Source: Psychroserpens jangbogonensis (GTDB taxonomy: Bacteria; Bacteroidota; Bacteroidia; Flavobacteriales; Flavobacteriaceae). Taken from it: 64,000 nt of DNA. Of this stretch, positions 48,640 to 58,320 are shown piece by piece. Every line of letters starts with the position of its first letter. Position 1 is the stretch's first letter. Under the pieces are notes generated by a model. It was given only the letters and a program-made list of their open reading frames with translations, did not search any database and was not told where the DNA came from. A program made the translations under genes and the position numbers. The stretch is from positions 682,001 to 746,000 of the forward strand of contig NZ_JSWG01000009.1 in the NCBI RefSeq assembly GCF_000797465.1. The letters run 5' to 3'.

Positions 48640-49652
48640 ATAAAAAGCATCTACATATATGTCATTCTCTATCTGTAGGCGGTATTACTACGTTTGTAAA
48701 GGATCTCGTGAATTTGAATACGGATGACAATATTAATCATCACATTTTAGTATGGCAAAAAGAGACGAAAGATCATTTTGTAACAGATATAAGTAAGTGT
48801 AAAAATCAGCGTACGGTATTCAATCAAATAGTTGATGATTATGAACTCATATTTGTTCATTCTCTTAAATTATCTTTTATACCTACATTATTGAGAAGAA
48901 GAGATCGTGTTTATTTGTTTCAACACGGAATGACCTTTGGAAGTGGTTTTAGACGACTATACAAACGTAGCATATATTTTTTAGTCGTTAATATTATTAG
49001 GTTTAAAATAATTTGCTCTTCCGATTTTGCTAAAAAAAAATTAAAAAGCCAAATCTTAATCTTAAATGATAGATTAATAAAAATTATCCCTTTTGGTGTT
49101 AACTTGAAACACAATACATCCGTTTCACAAACATCTCAAACTTTAAATATTGGTTTTGCAGGTAGATTAGTAGGTCAAAAAAGAATACATAAAATTTATG
49201 AAGCTTTTCAATTACTAGAATGTCATCCTGTTATTAATTTCAGAATTGCGGGTACAGGTCCTTTATTAAAGGATTTAAAAGAAACCTCACTAACTTTTAT
49301 TGATAAACAAATAACATCTGTATTTGAAGGGCATGTTAAAGACATGTCTAGTTTTTTTTTAAATATAGATGTCTTAATTTTACCGTCAATTGGGGAATCT
49401 TATGGTTTAGTAGTTTTAGAAGCATTTTCAAATAATATACCTGTTATCGTTTTTAGCGATACTGGTGCCTGTGTTGATTTTATTATTCCAAATAAAAATG
49501 GTTTCATTGTAAACAGTATTTTTGAACTTAGTCAGCGCATTTGCGAATTGAATGCAGCTGATTTAAGAGCTCAACTTAAAATGAATATAAAAAATATGAA
49601 TTTAACGAGATACCATTTATCAAACACCAAATCGTTATTAGATGAGTTATAG
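48636..49652 (+). CDS. Glycosyltransferase family 4 protein
   Basis: A GT-B enzyme of 338 residues. ICHSLSVGGITTFVKDL forms the N-terminal acceptor loop. The donor domain has GRLVGQKRIHKIYEAFQLL, IAGTGPLLKDL and ILPSIGESYGLVVLEAFSNNIPVIV. The start is a TTG at 48636; the in-frame TAA at 48621-48623 and the absence of an ATG nearby make this the best choice. It overlaps the next gene by 11 bases. Confidence 0.88.
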   Translation: MNKKHLHICHSLSVGGITTFVKDLVNLNTDDNINHHILVWQKETKDHFVTDISKCKNQRTVFNQIVDDYELIFVHSLKLSFIPTLLRRRDRVYLFQHGMTFGSGFRRLYKRSIYFLVVNIIRFKIICSSDFAKKKLKSQILILNDRLIKIIPFGVNLKHNTSVSQTSQTLNIGFAGRLVGQKRIHKIYEAFQLLECHPVINFRIAGTGPLLKDLKETSLTFIDKQITSVFEGHVKDMSSFFLNIDVLILPSIGESYGLVVLEAFSNNIPVIVFSDTGACVDFIIPNKNGFIVNSIFELSQRICELNAADLRAQLKMNIKNMNLTRYHLSNTKSLLDEL

Positions 49653-51366
49653 TATTAAAAACAGCATTCCGGCATTTGGCGGTTTAACGTCTTCAAAGGG
49701 TTTAAATAGTAATCCAGATATGCCAAGTTTAAACGGAATTTATCTTAGTGATAACTTAAGATTATACTCAAATGTTAATATGAATACCACGAGTGATTTT
49801 GGTGATTATTATTCATTAGATGACAAAAGCTTTCTTTGGACAGGTGGGTATAAAACTAAAGCAAATCAATCACTTGATAATTTTGACTATCAACTTTGCG
49901 AGCATAAATTTATTTACCTTCGTTTTGATGCGGTTCGTTTAGAACTTTTTTCCGACCATTTTTCTAAAATACCACTTTTTTACAGCCTTCAGGATGATGT
50001 TCTTTTCTTTGCCAGCTCTTTAAACATATTACTAACATTAAAAAAAATGCACCAAATTGATATTGATAATAGCGGACTTCTATTTTACTATCATTATGGG
50101 TTTAGCAATTACAATAATTATTTAGTTAAAACTATAAAGTCGGTAAGCGGTGGTCAACGTTTAAGTTTTTCTTTAAAAAACAGTTCGTTTAAGCAAAATG
50201 CATATTTTGATATTTTTAGAGTAGGGAACTATTCAGATAATAGTAATACATTACATCAAAATATACAGTTAATAGACCAAGAGCTTTTAAAATCTACTAA
50301 GGAAACTATAGCTAGCTTTAATCAAATAGGGATTGCGCTAAGTGGAGGTGTGGATTCGGGATATCTAGCCCAGAAAATAAACGAATCTGGTCGTGATTTT
50401 AACGCCTATACTTTAGGCTTTAAAGATGATTACAATGAATTTGATAGAATAGATTATTTATCAGAAAAATTAAATTTTAAAGCAAAAAAAATCATCATTG
50501 ATTCCAAAGAGATTATCGATAATTATGTAGATGTTTCGAATAATTCAAGTTTCCCCGTAGGATTTAATAATTCAATTTTAAATATTATTTACAAGCATGC
50601 CACTGCAGATAATGTTGATATTATGTTTGATGGAGACGGTGCAGATCGCCTATTTCTTGGCATGAATAAATATTTACAATTACAACAGATATTAAACCTT
50701 TACAAAACTGCGAAGAATTTAAAAATAAATGGTTTGATGGCGAAGGTATTGTCCGTGATCAAGCACCCATCAGCCAGTAAATTAAGCTTCTATTTTAAAA
50801 AGTTTAATGAAGGTTATCCGTTTTATGGTGAACGCAAGTTATCTAATGAAGCAAACTATGTTTCTGAATTTGAAATTATATTAAATAATTTAGCGCTTCC
50901 TAAACCATTAAAAAAATTAACGAATACAATTGATGGGTGGCTTTTTTTCTCATTATTTAGTGTGTATTATACGCCTGCCTTCTTTTTTCATACGCCATAT
51001 GAATTGCAGTTAAAGCATAAAATAGTTTCAAATCCACAATTTTGGTCTGATGAAATGGTTAGTTTAGCTTTAAGTATTCCAGTAAATCAAAAACTTCATA
51101 AACAAACAACTAAAATGGTCTTAAGGGAATCTGCCAAATTAAAAATTGACGACGGTTATTGGAATTTATCAAAAATAGGTTTGCAAAACTCATATGAGTA
51201 TATAAAAAAGAGTAAAATAGGAAAAGAATTTATTAATGATCACATCAAGCTTATTAAGATGTCTGAAGCGTATTTTTTTTTAAAAGAAAATAATTCTCAA
51301 AAACAGATAGAAGCGGAACGTTTGTTACCTTTTTATTTTTGGAAAAAATCCCTAGAAGATAACTGA
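49642..51366 (+). CDS. Asparagine-synthetase-like amidotransferase lacking the catalytic Cys
   Basis: A protein of 574 residues. The C-terminal synthetase domain carries the PP-loop SGGVDS (residues 234-239) and the aspartate-rich DGDGADR segment (about 329-335) that bind ATP and the acid substrate in AsnB. The N-terminal part has the layout of a class II glutamine amidotransferase (SDHFSKIPLFYSLQDDVLFFASSL). However, the protein begins Met-Ser-Tyr, so the essential Cys2 nucleophile is absent and glutamine hydrolysis is not expected. It may use ammonia or an amine directly, for example to amidate a uronic acid of the polysaccharide. The flanking genes are glycosyltransferases, with an 11-base overlap before and a one-base overlap after. 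Confidence 0.8.
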   Translation: MSYSIKNSIPAFGGLTSSKGLNSNPDMPSLNGIYLSDNLRLYSNVNMNTTSDFGDYYSLDDKSFLWTGGYKTKANQSLDNFDYQLCEHKFIYLRFDAVRLELFSDHFSKIPLFYSLQDDVLFFASSLNILLTLKKMHQIDIDNSGLLFYYHYGFSNYNNYLVKTIKSVSGGQRLSFSLKNSSFKQNAYFDIFRVGNYSDNSNTLHQNIQLIDQELLKSTKETIASFNQIGIALSGGVDSGYLAQKINESGRDFNAYTLGFKDDYNEFDRIDYLSEKLNFKAKKIIIDSKEIIDNYVDVSNNSSFPVGFNNSILNIIYKHATADNVDIMFDGDGADRLFLGMNKYLQLQQILNLYKTAKNLKINGLMAKVLSVIKHPSASKLSFYFKKFNEGYPFYGERKLSNEANYVSEFEIILNNLALPKPLKKLTNTIDGWLFFSLFSVYYTPAFFFHTPYELQLKHKIVSNPQFWSDEMVSLALSIPVNQKLHKQTTKMVLRESAKLKIDDGYWNLSKIGLQNSYEYIKKSKIGKEFINDHIKLIKMSEAYFFLKENNSQKQIEAERLLPFYFWKKSLEDN

Positions 51367-52487
51367 TGAAAAGATCTAAAAAGTTAACCGTTATTAAAGT
51401 GCTTTGGCTCGCACCAAACTTAAATCATTACAAATCTAGATTTTTGAACCACCTTGCAGTTGATGCTTCTTTAGATCTTTGTGTATTTTCTGGTTCAGGA
51501 CGAGAAAAAATGGGTGACAAAGAATTAAAAGGCGAATGGAGCTTCAAACAAATCAGTTTGGATATTCCTAAAAAAGAATTTGGAAAATCTCAAGTTGTAA
51601 AAGCGAAATTAAAAACTATTTTTAATGAGTTTGATTGGGTCATGATTCCTGCGGAGAAAAAGAACATTACTCTTTTTTTGTACGCCATAAAGTTAAGGCT
51701 ACTACATAAAAATGTGCGTTTATTTTCTTACAATCACCCTGTGCTTAAATCAGGTAAAGGCAAGGTTACACGTCTAGATAAATTTATGACAAAATTCTAT
51801 TTTAGAATGTTTGATCGTGTTGTTTTTTATACCGAGCATAGTTGTGAATGGGCACTAAAAAATGGATTTGTCAACAAAAACAAAGCGTATTGGGCAAACA
51901 ATACCGTTGATACTGCTGAAATTAAAAAGCACTACACCTATCAATTACCTCCAGAAAATTCAAGTATTATCGTTTTTATTGGTCGTTTAATTTCTTCAAA
52001 ACGAATACCAGATTTAATAAGGTATTATTTAGAATTAAAAAAAAGTATTCCAAATTTAATACTTGAGATTATTGGTGACGGACCTGAAAGTCATCATGTT
52101 AAATCTGCTATAAAATCAGATGTTAGCATTATTTGGCATGGTACTTTAATAGACGAAGCAGATATTGCTCCTATTATGAAAAGAGCGTCACTAGTTTTTA
52201 TTCCTGGCCATTCCGGATTGTCTGTAAATCATGCTTTTTCGTATGGCAGACCTTACATAACAGTACAAGGGCCAAGTCATGCTCCAGAATTGGAATATCT
52301 TGAAGAAGGAAAAAATGGCTATGTGCTTAATAGTGATTTTGAAGCTAACATTGCCACAATAAATAACCTTTTGTCTAACAGAGCAATATTAGAGCGGTTT
52401 TGTAACAATGCTCGACAAAAAGGAGAGTGCCTTTCAGTCGAAAAGTGGGTAGAACAGATGAAACAAAGTCTCGTAAATGAAAAGTAA
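51366..52487 (+). CDS. Glycosyltransferase family 4-like protein
   Basis: A GT-B protein of 373 residues. The N-terminal half contains VLWLAPNLNHYKSRFLNHL. The donor half has IVFIGRLISSKRIPDLIRYY and LEIIGDGPESHHV, followed by a region (IPGHSGLSVNHAFSYGRPYIT) that replaces the usual E-x7-E motif with histidine- and serine-containing sequence. Its ATG overlaps the stop of the preceding gene (TGATG-type overlap). The donor is unknown. Confidence 0.82.
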   Translation: MKRSKKLTVIKVLWLAPNLNHYKSRFLNHLAVDASLDLCVFSGSGREKMGDKELKGEWSFKQISLDIPKKEFGKSQVVKAKLKTIFNEFDWVMIPAEKKNITLFLYAIKLRLLHKNVRLFSYNHPVLKSGKGKVTRLDKFMTKFYFRMFDRVVFYTEHSCEWALKNGFVNKNKAYWANNTVDTAEIKKHYTYQLPPENSSIIVFIGRLISSKRIPDLIRYYLELKKSIPNLILEIIGDGPESHHVKSAIKSDVSIIWHGTLIDEADIAPIMKRASLVFIPGHSGLSVNHAFSYGRPYITVQGPSHAPELEYLEEGKNGYVLNSDFEANIATINNLLSNRAILERFCNNARQKGECLSVEKWVEQMKQSLVNEK

Positions 52488-53634
52488 AAAACCAAAAATA
52501 TTATTTATTGCACCTTTTCCTCCCCCTTATGCTGGACCTGAAAATTCTGCTAAGACATTTTTAGAATCAGATTTAAATAACCAGTTTGATATTATAAAAT
52601 TTAATACAAATTTTAGAAATTCTAATGCTGATAAAGGTAGAGTTGGTTTAAAAATGGTTAGTGCATTTTTCAAACTGAATAGGAAACTTATAGTAGTCCT
52701 AACTAAAGAAAAGCCTGATATCGTTTACTTTTACGTAACTGCAACTATTTTAGGTTGGATAGGAAAGGATATCTGGGTTATTTTTTTGTCTAAATTATTG
52801 GGATCAAAAGTGGTTATTCATATGCGCGCTGGACATTTCAGAAGGAATTTTGATAGAACAAATAATGTATTCAAATGGATTATCAGTAATTCACTTAATA
52901 GGGTTGATTACAATTTAGCCCAATCGTTTAGTTTAGCTCAGCAATATAGTGGTGTTGTAAAAGACTCAAATAAAATTGGGTTTATATATAATATGATAGA
53001 TATTTCAAAGTACGCTTGTATAGATAATACTCAGTACGACGAAAATATAATACTTTTTTTAGGTCATTTAAGTCATGCCAAAGGTTATAACGATATTTTA
53101 AAAGTAATACCGCGGATATCGATAAAGTATCCAAAAATTAAATTTGTTTTTGCAGGGACAAAAAAGGAAATTGAAAGAAATATCACATTTAATGATTCTA
53201 CTGGGGAATCTATTCTATTTGAGAATCCTGAAAATGTATATAAAGAGTATATAAAAGGAAAATTTGAAAAAAATTATCAGTACTTGGGGCAATTAGGCGA
53301 AAATGATAAAATTAGTTGGCTTAAAAAATGTAATTTCTTTTTATTACCGTCTTATTCGGAAGGATTTTCTACAGCAGTTTTGGAAGGAATTGCAACAGGA
53401 AAACCCATTTTGACCACTCCCGTTGGTGGTTTGAAAGATGTAATCAAACACAATGTAAATGGTTTACTAGTTCTTCCAGGTGAATTAAATAATTTAGAAA
53501 ATGCGATACTTGAGCTACTAGGGAATAATGCACTTAGAAATCAAATAGCATATAATAATATCTTGTACAGAAAGAATTTTTATATAAAAAATATTGAAGA
53601 TAAATATTCGGATATTTTTCATTCATTATTGTAA
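52477..53634 (+). CDS. Glycosyltransferase family 4 protein
   Basis: A GT-B enzyme of 385 residues. The N-terminal loop FIAPFPPPYAGPENSAKTF is followed by the donor domain with LGHLSHAKGYNDILKVIPRI and the E-x7-E type segment SYSEGFSTAVLEGIATGKPIL. It overlaps the previous gene by 11 bases. A 299-base gap follows, which suggests the end of one transcription unit. Confidence 0.9.
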   Translation: MKSKKPKILFIAPFPPPYAGPENSAKTFLESDLNNQFDIIKFNTNFRNSNADKGRVGLKMVSAFFKLNRKLIVVLTKEKPDIVYFYVTATILGWIGKDIWVIFLSKLLGSKVVIHMRAGHFRRNFDRTNNVFKWIISNSLNRVDYNLAQSFSLAQQYSGVVKDSNKIGFIYNMIDISKYACIDNTQYDENIILFLGHLSHAKGYNDILKVIPRISIKYPKIKFVFAGTKKEIERNITFNDSTGESILFENPENVYKEYIKGKFEKNYQYLGQLGENDKISWLKKCNFFLLPSYSEGFSTAVLEGIATGKPILTTPVGGLKDVIKHNVNGLLVLPGELNNLENAILELLGNNALRNQIAYNNILYRKNFYIKNIEDKYSDIFHSLL

Positions 53635-53933
53635 CTAAACATTAAGAATAATACTGAATAAAAAATTAAGGCAAATTAGATTTTTTTAGTTACTGATTGC
53701 TGTAAGATGTATATGGTTTGCTCTTTTCGCATAATTCCGTTATAAATAAAACCATTTACTTATTATATTTATAAGGCTAATGTTCTATTGTATTTTAGTT
53801 AAACGTAAATATTTTACTTAAATTTGATGTCTATTTGTTTTAGCTTTTAACTTGTTATAATATAAATATAATTAAAGAACTAGAAAAGACATACAGACCA
53901 TTAATCATTATCTCAGAAACAATTTAGCCTCGC
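53635..53933 (+). other. Intergenic stretch upstream of the O-antigen ligase-like gene
   Basis: AT-rich, with no credible reading frame and no strong hairpin. TTTG at 53823-53826 and TAACTTG at 53848-53854 are 21 bases apart and could form a weak promoter for the genes beyond it. Confidence 0.3.
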
Positions 53934-55166
53934 ATGATTGTAATTCCTTTTCTTATATTTTTAGCCATTATCATTGCCAAAGTACAAAAAGGGATATTCG
54001 TCTCTTTTTTATTATTGGTTGCTACAAAATCTATAATTGATGCTTTTTGGTCGTACAGGATTGGTGCATTATCTATTCTGGGTATTCAAGGGCTTTTAAT
54101 TCCAATCTTATATTATAAAACCCTTTTAGGTAGAAAAAAAATTCCCGCAGAATGGTTAAGAACGGCAAATATTCATATTGCAGCCATATCATTTGGTATT
54201 GTATGGGTAGTTTTAAAAAGTCCATTAACTTTTTTAGAACTATTAATAGGAAATCTAAATATTTATATTGGTTTTTTTTTAATTCCATTGCTTGTTTTTA
54301 ATAAAAAACGATTAAAACAATTATTATTGGCCATGATGATATGTGGAATTTTCCCCATTGTTGTGAGTATTTATCAATTAAAGACAGGGGTCATTTTTCA
54401 GGAACGTCAAACCGTTGGCCTAATAAGATTTGTAGGGTTTTATCACGATGCGTTTCCTGTGCGCATGTATGGTTTAATGACTTTAATGTCTATTTTATTA
54501 TACCAAGCTGTATTTAAAGTTAAAGATCCCTTTCTTAAAAGCTTTATGGTAATCCTAGCAGTAGGTGCTTTTGTGTCTGTTTATGCCGTCTTTAGCAAAG
54601 CGGCTGTTGCAATTATATGCCTATGGACCGTGCTGCTATTGTTGTTTTCAAAGTCAAAAGTCAAGCATTTTTTTTTGTTACTAATGGGGCTTTTAGTTTT
54701 ATTTTTGGTTTTTGGAGATGAAGTCTCTAGTAATATAGAACAGCTATTTAGTAAAGAGGTAAGGTACCAAGCGGGTGATGATGAAGATGTGAAAAACACC
54801 TTGGCTGGGAGAGGTTACGTTTGGGAGACGTTGTGGCAGTTTTGGATAACTGAACAAACATTTTTTGCGCAATGGTTTGGTGACGGTGTTGAAAGACCTA
54901 CTCATAATGAGTTTTTAAGAATATTATTGTTGAATGGTATTATTGGATTGATATTGATAATAGTCTTTATCTTTAAAATGATTAGTAATGTATTTCGGGT
55001 TAGCAAAATTACTCGTGTTTATGCTATGATGTTCTTTGGAATGTATTTAATTGATTGCACAGGCTTAGATCCGGGTAAATATTTCTACTATAATATTTTA
55101 GTTTGGGGCATCCTTGGCATATTGTTATTAAGACCACAATTATTTATAAAAAATACTACAATATAG
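53934..55166 (+). CDS. O-antigen ligase/polymerase-like membrane protein (Wzy candidate)
   Basis: A protein of 410 residues with about 10-12 hydrophobic segments. A large polar loop near residues 265-325 contains GRGYVWETLWQFW and ERPTHNEFLRILLLNG. The H-N-E-x-L pattern is typical of the O-antigen ligase/polymerase superfamily. Given the flippase upstream, a Wzy-type polymerase of the repeat unit is the most likely role; a ligase joining glycan to another carrier is possible. Confidence 0.82.
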   Translation: MIVIPFLIFLAIIIAKVQKGIFVSFLLLVATKSIIDAFWSYRIGALSILGIQGLLIPILYYKTLLGRKKIPAEWLRTANIHIAAISFGIVWVVLKSPLTFLELLIGNLNIYIGFFLIPLLVFNKKRLKQLLLAMMICGIFPIVVSIYQLKTGVIFQERQTVGLIRFVGFYHDAFPVRMYGLMTLMSILLYQAVFKVKDPFLKSFMVILAVGAFVSVYAVFSKAAVAIICLWTVLLLLFSKSKVKHFFLLLMGLLVLFLVFGDEVSSNIEQLFSKEVRYQAGDDEDVKNTLAGRGYVWETLWQFWITEQTFFAQWFGDGVERPTHNEFLRILLLNGIIGLILIIVFIFKMISNVFRVSKITRVYAMMFFGMYLIDCTGLDPGKYFYYNILVWGILGILLLRPQLFIKNTTI

Positions 55167-55206
55167 CTCATGGGTTTTAATAAAATAACAAATTTGAATT
55201 TGTAAA

Positions 55207-56163
55207 ATGATTAAAAAAAGACTGTTAGATATAGACATAGCTATCGCTTTATCTATTGTATTAGTGGTGTATGGTCATTTGTTATTTGATAGTGATTTTC
55301 CGTTATGGTATATGAAATCCAGAGCAGTAGTCTACAATTTTCACATGCCTCTATTTATGTTTTTTTCTGGGTTTTTAATGGCATTGAGTTACAAGCCAAT
55401 CCTCAATAAAAAAGATTATTTTAGTTTTCTTTTGAAAAAGGGCAAGAAGTTCATTCCGGCATATTTGTTCTTTTCTCTAGTTTTCTGCTGTCTTGAGACG
55501 TTTCGCAACGGATTTACAATCGAGCAATTAAAAGTTGATGTATTAGATATTTTGTTTACGCCTTCAAAAGCTCCAGCAGGATTTTTATGGTATATATATG
55601 TACTGCTCCAATATTATGTAATTCTGCCTTTAATTATGTGGCTAGAAAAAAAACATTGGGTTTTGATTTTGACAATAGGTATAATTTTACACCTCCTACC
55701 ATTTAGTAGTTTTTTAAATTTAGATTTATTCAGTTATTATTTTATTTTTATTGCACTAGGTATTCTAGCTTACAAGTATTTTAAAATGTATTATAAGTTC
55801 ATTGTTAAATTTGGCTGGATCTTTTTACTGGCTTTTTTAATACAAATTTTCACCAATGTACTAGAAGTCACAAAATTGGTTTTAGGGTTATTATCTATTC
55901 CTTCCATTCATTATATAGCTGTTCAATTACAAAAACTCAAAATAGCTGATAGTTTGGCAAATATTGGACGTTATACATATTATATTTACCTCATGAATAC
56001 GCTCGTTACAGGTACATTATATGTAACTCTAAACTCACTTTTTAAGTTAGAATTTAATCCGTTGATAATATTAGTACTATTTTTGTCCGGAATTTTTTTA
56101 CCAATATTCATTTACAAATACATAATTAGGAAAGTTCCTATTTTAAATAAACTAATCCAATAA
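55207..56163 (+). CDS. Acyltransferase family 3 membrane protein
   Basis: A protein of 318 residues with about ten hydrophobic segments. The N-terminal pattern LDIDIAIALSIVLVVYGHLL (with His24) and NFHMPLFMFFSGFL (His46) are the hallmarks of family 3 membrane acyltransferases, which move acetyl or succinyl groups onto surface sugars across the inner membrane. Its position inside the polysaccharide locus suggests modification of the exported polymer. Confidence 0.88.
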   Translation: MIKKRLLDIDIAIALSIVLVVYGHLLFDSDFPLWYMKSRAVVYNFHMPLFMFFSGFLMALSYKPILNKKDYFSFLLKKGKKFIPAYLFFSLVFCCLETFRNGFTIEQLKVDVLDILFTPSKAPAGFLWYIYVLLQYYVILPLIMWLEKKHWVLILTIGIILHLLPFSSFLNLDLFSYYFIFIALGILAYKYFKMYYKFIVKFGWIFLLAFLIQIFTNVLEVTKLVLGLLSIPSIHYIAVQLQKLKIADSLANIGRYTYYIYLMNTLVTGTLYVTLNSLFKLEFNPLIILVLFLSGIFLPIFIYKYIIRKVPILNKLIQ

Positions 56164-56177
56164 AATAACTTTGCATA

Positions 56178-58316
56178 ATGCAACAACTGACACAAAAACT
56201 AGGTTCTGGTGATATGATCATTCAAGACGTGCCTTATCCACAAGCAGGAAAAGGCATGGTTATCGTCAAAAATCACTATTCCATCATAAGTGCTGGTACA
56301 GAGGGTTCAACTGTAGTCGCAGCTCGAAAAAGTTTACTTGGAAAGGCAAAAGAGCGTCCGCAACAAGTGAAGCAAGTCATTGATACCTTAAAAAAGCAAG
56401 GACCTATTCAAACATACAGAGCTGTTATGAAAAAATTGGATGCCTATTCACCTTTAGGTTATAGTTCTGCTGGAGAAGTTATTGAAGTTGGAGAAGGAGT
56501 AACCGAATTTGAATTAGGAGACAAAGTCGCTTGTGCAGGAGCAGGATATGCAAATCACGCTGAAATTGTATCAGTACCAATTAACCTTTGCGTTAAGTTA
56601 GATGCCAATACAAATCTCAAAGATGCAGCATATAATACGTTGGGTGCCATTTCGATGCAAGGGGTGCGCCAAGCGGATTTGCGTCTTGGAGAATCTTGCG
56701 TCATTATTGGTCTTGGCCTTCTTGGTCAATTAGCAGCTCTCATTTTAAAAGCATCTGGAGTAACTGTTATCGGAATAGATGTTTCTGAAGCAGCTGTTAA
56801 ACAAGCGGTCGATAATAATGTTGTAGACTTAGGTCTTACGCGAAATGCTGCTGGTGTTGAAGAACAGATTCAGAGTGCAACCAACGGTTATGGTGCAGAT
56901 GCCGTAATTATTGCAGCGGCAACTGCTAGCCTAGATCCTATAAATTTTGCAGGTGCTATTGCACGTAAAAAAGGAAAAGTGGTTGTTCTAGGTGCTGTTC
57001 CTACAGGTTTTGATCGTGATCCATTTTGGTATCGTAAAGAATTAGAACTAAAAATGGCATGCTCTTATGGTCCTGGTCGTTATGATTTAAATTATGAAGA
57101 AAAAGGAATCGATTATCCGTTGCCTTATGTGCGTTGGACGGAAAAACGAAACATGGAAGCGTTTCAAAATTTAATTGCTACGAAACGCATTAATATTGAT
57201 TACCTAACAACGCATGAGTTTGAGTTTGAAAACGCTAAAGAGGCTTTCGACCTTGTAGTATCTAAAGCAGAGCCGTTTACAGGAATCGCTTTGAAATATG
57301 ACTTAGAAAAAACAGTTTCAAAAGCTAAAATTTCTACTTCCGACAATGATAAATTAGGTAAGATTAACGTATCCTTCATAGGAGCAGGTAGTTATGCGCA
57401 AGGAAATCTTTTGCCTAATATTCCTGAAACAAGTGACGTTGGACGCGTTGGTATTTTAACCAATACAGGTACAACGTCTAAACGTGTGGCTGAAAAGTTT
57501 AAATTTCAGTTTTGTGCAACTAATGAAGACGATGTTTTAGATGATAAAACAAATACGGTTTTTGTGGCAACGCGTCATGATTCTCATGGGCCTTATGTTA
57601 TAAAAAGTTTGGAGGCAAATAAAAATGTGTTTGTTGAAAAACCACTATGTCTTTTAGAATCTGAATTAGAATCTATTATTGAGTTACAATCAAAAACCAA
57701 TAAAGCAGTAATGGTTGGATTTAATAGACGATTTTCACCATTGACGACTAAATTAAAAAAGGCGATCGGAAATAATCCAATGACCATGATCTATAGAATT
57801 AATGCTGGTGAAATACCAGGAGATAATTGGATTCAAGATTTAGAAATTGGAGGCGGACGAGTGTTAGGGGAAGTGTGTCATTTTATTGATTATTTAACCT
57901 TTCTAAATGGTAGCCTTCCAACAAAAATATCAGCCACAGCGCTTCCAGATGCCAGTCAATTAAACGATACTTTAAATATTTTAGTACAGTTTGAAAATGG
58001 ATCATCAGGAGTGATTGGTTATTATGCAAACGGATCAAAATCTATGACTAAAGAATACGTTGAGGTCTTTTCAGCGGGAATGTCAGCTACTCTAAATGAT
58101 TTTAAAGAATTGAAGGTTTACGGAAAAGGAAAACCTAAAAAGGACAAAATCCTCAATCAAAATAAAGGTCAGAAAGAAATGGTAAATGCATTTGTCAATG
58201 GCTTACTAACTAACGGAAAAGCACCAATCTCTTTTGAAGATATTGTTGGTGTCACCAAAGCATCATTTAAAGTTTTAGAATCTATAAAGCGTGGCGGACA
58301 ACAAGTTGATATATAA
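56178..58316 (+). CDS. Bi-domain oxidoreductase (MDR dehydrogenase fused to Gfo/Idh/MocA)
   Basis: A protein of 712 residues made of two dehydrogenases. Residues 1-365 resemble zinc-type medium-chain dehydrogenases, with the cofactor-binding segment IIGLGLLGQLAALILKASG near 174-192. Residues 390-712 are a Gfo/Idh/MocA-type sugar dehydrogenase, with FIGAGSYAQGNLLPNI at the start and FVEKPLCL, the usual lysine-containing motif, near 483. Fusions of this kind are regular members of exopolysaccharide loci and may oxidise or epimerise a nucleotide sugar. The substrate is unknown. The 3' end may overlap the next gene if that uses the earlier GTG. Confidence 0.87.
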   Translation: MQQLTQKLGSGDMIIQDVPYPQAGKGMVIVKNHYSIISAGTEGSTVVAARKSLLGKAKERPQQVKQVIDTLKKQGPIQTYRAVMKKLDAYSPLGYSSAGEVIEVGEGVTEFELGDKVACAGAGYANHAEIVSVPINLCVKLDANTNLKDAAYNTLGAISMQGVRQADLRLGESCVIIGLGLLGQLAALILKASGVTVIGIDVSEAAVKQAVDNNVVDLGLTRNAAGVEEQIQSATNGYGADAVIIAAATASLDPINFAGAIARKKGKVVVLGAVPTGFDRDPFWYRKELELKMACSYGPGRYDLNYEEKGIDYPLPYVRWTEKRNMEAFQNLIATKRINIDYLTTHEFEFENAKEAFDLVVSKAEPFTGIALKYDLEKTVSKAKISTSDNDKLGKINVSFIGAGSYAQGNLLPNIPETSDVGRVGILTNTGTTSKRVAEKFKFQFCATNEDDVLDDKTNTVFVATRHDSHGPYVIKSLEANKNVFVEKPLCLLESELESIIELQSKTNKAVMVGFNRRFSPLTTKLKKAIGNNPMTMIYRINAGEIPGDNWIQDLEIGGGRVLGEVCHFIDYLTFLNGSLPTKISATALPDASQLNDTLNILVQFENGSSGVIGYYANGSKSMTKEYVEVFSAGMSATLNDFKELKVYGKGKPKKDKILNQNKGQKEMVNAFVNGLLTNGKAPISFEDIVGVTKASFKVLESIKRGGQQVDI

Positions 58317-58320
58317 TAAA

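Noticed and set aside
49642-51366. AsnB-like gene as a lasso-peptide cyclase for the peptide operon at 18 kb
   Set aside because: It is over 30 kb away, embedded and overlapping with glycosyltransferase genes; no precursor or leader peptidase is next to it.
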